Shown in pieces: positions 63,366 through 64,000 of a stretch of 64,000 nucleotides of DNA. The stretch comes from a virus. Each line of letters begins with the position of its first letter. Within the stretch, counting starts at the first letter, position 1. The notes under the pieces are model-generated. The model was given only the letters and a program-made list of their open reading frames with translations. It was not told the DNA's origin and ran no database searches. The stretch lies in the IMG/VR virus record IMGVR_UViG_3300047546_001263, positions 1 to 64,000 of that record, one strand, 5' to 3'. Both the position numbers and the translations under genes were made by a program.

Positions 63366-63623
63366 TTAAGCTTCTGTTATATCTCCTGTTTCTAAATTAA
63401 GGTGGACTTTCTGAAATCCGTATTTAATTTGTAAATCTGAAGCTATATTTTTTTCTGCTTCCTTCAAAGAATTATAAAAATTTTCAGCTGCTTGTCTGCG
63501 AGTATTCAATTCAAATTCTGCTAACGAAATAGCTGCTAATTCTTCGTTTAATTTAATCTTTTGAGTCTGTATCATTTTGATACTATCAATCTCTTCTTGT
63601 TGTAACTTTTGATCTGTTGACAT
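63366..63623 (-). CDS. Small coiled-coil protein
   Basis: 85 residues, rich in Gln, Glu, Leu and Lys with heptads (QKLQQEEIDSIKMIQTQKIK, LNEELAAISLAEFELNTRRQ), then a short C-terminal FQKVHLNLETGDIT. A similar size and make-up occurs in small T4-like structural or assembly proteins, but no specific match is seen. It lies 11 nt from the gene at the window edge and precedes the sheath. Confidence 0.55.
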   Translation of the reverse strand: MSTDQKLQQEEIDSIKMIQTQKIKLNEELAAISLAEFELNTRRQAAENFYNSLKEAEKNIASDLQIKYGFQKVHLNLETGDITEA

Positions 63624-63634
63624 TTTTATAACTT

Positions 63635-64000
63635 TTAGTTTTTACAATTTGGTAATTTGAGAGTTAGGTCTTGTATTATTCCTAGCTTTCTTTCTTTTAT
63701 ATAATTAGTCCAAAGGATGCTCCCTTCGTACTTTTGTGTATACTTTTTTTCAAGATAAGAATTAAGTGCATATATATCATCAAAAAAATCAGTATAACTT
63801 CTTTTAAATAACTTCTCAATTCCTTCTGGGTAAGTAGTAAACATTCTCTCGTCTAATGTCTTATATAGATATCTTCCGTATATAAAGTCTTCTTTCTTTC
63901 TTCCATTTAATAAAGGGTGTGCATGAATAGCTGCTTCTTGAAAATACTGCTCTACATTCTTATCGTATTCTATACGTCTTGTTTCTAAGTCTGGTTTAAA
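63635..64000 (-). CDS. Hypothetical protein, N-terminus beyond window
   Basis: The frame is open from base 64000 to a stop at 63635, so at least 121 residues are visible. An internal Met at 63844 is unlikely to be the start because the upstream codons read as good protein (TRRIEYDKNVEQYFQEAAIH, LNGRKKEDFIYGRYLYKTLD). The C-terminal end is LGIIQDLTLKLPNCKN. No family is recognised; the position before the sheath gene suggests a structural or packaging protein. Confidence 0.6.
   Translation of the reverse strand, partial: FKPDLETRRIEYDKNVEQYFQEAAIHAHPLLNGRKKEDFIYGRYLYKTLDERMFTTYPEGIEKLFKRSYTDFFDDIYALNSYLEKKYTQKYEGSILWTNYIKERKLGIIQDLTLKLPNCKN

Overview
This window is a stretch of a large, AT-rich, T4-like tailed (myovirus) phage genome. 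All supported protein and RNA genes lie on the minus strand, usually a few bases apart or overlapping. Myovirus hallmarks are a contractile tail sheath, tail tube, tape measure, T4-type baseplate proteins, a UvsX-like recombinase, gp32-like SSB, T4 RNase H/FEN-like nuclease and a GroES co-chaperonin. A Bacteroidetes (probably flavobacterial) host is suggested by eleven promoters of the form TTG-N19/20-TAnnTT (the Bacteroidetes -33/-7 type), by the absence of clear Shine-Dalgarno sites, and by signal peptides and lipoboxes of Bacteroidetes style.

Layout, low to high coordinate (reverse of transcription). 1-1145: chaperones (GroES, Hsp20) and a membrane protein. 1135-3914: family A DNA polymerase and a probable nuclease. 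4248-11491 plus 17017-17856: a complete de novo 7-deazaguanine pathway (FolE, QueD, QueE, QueC, QueF) with a DpdA-type transglycosylase and a PurN-like formyltransferase, predicting DNA carrying a (formylated) preQ1-type base. 11836-13628: an O-carbamoyltransferase with a translationally coupled 38-residue gene. 13666-16784: an RNA island with five ordinary tRNAs, a strange 169-nt tRNA-like RNA, a tmRNA, a pseudoknot-forming element and an ~880-nt structured region with its own promoter but no credible ORF, resembling the giant ornate RNAs (GOLLD/ROOL) in context. 18563-26812: exported proteins, including an outer-membrane-like protein, CsgG-like proteins, lipoproteins, and C-type-lectin, dockerin-like and cohesin-like modules.

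26911-40666 is the most striking part. Three Pro/Thr/Ser/Ala-repeat proteins (probable fibres) are preceded in transcription order by a two-domain prolyl-4-hydroxylase-like oxygenase, a three-domain glycosyltransferase, two carbamoyltransferases, a Skp1-type hydroxyproline GlcNAc-transferase-like enzyme and a GDP-mannose 3,5-epimerase. I read this as a phage-encoded, eukaryote-like pathway that hydroxylates prolines in the fibre repeats, glycosylates them and carbamoylates the sugars.

40684-49597 is the nucleotide and replication module (NrdA, NrdB, helicase, FEN nuclease, UvsX, SSB and a second, degenerate mini-polymerase A). 49647-64000 is the tail module (baseplate with a YkuD-like domain, tape measure, tube, sheath), running off the window. 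Assignments come from reading motifs by eye; no database search was run.
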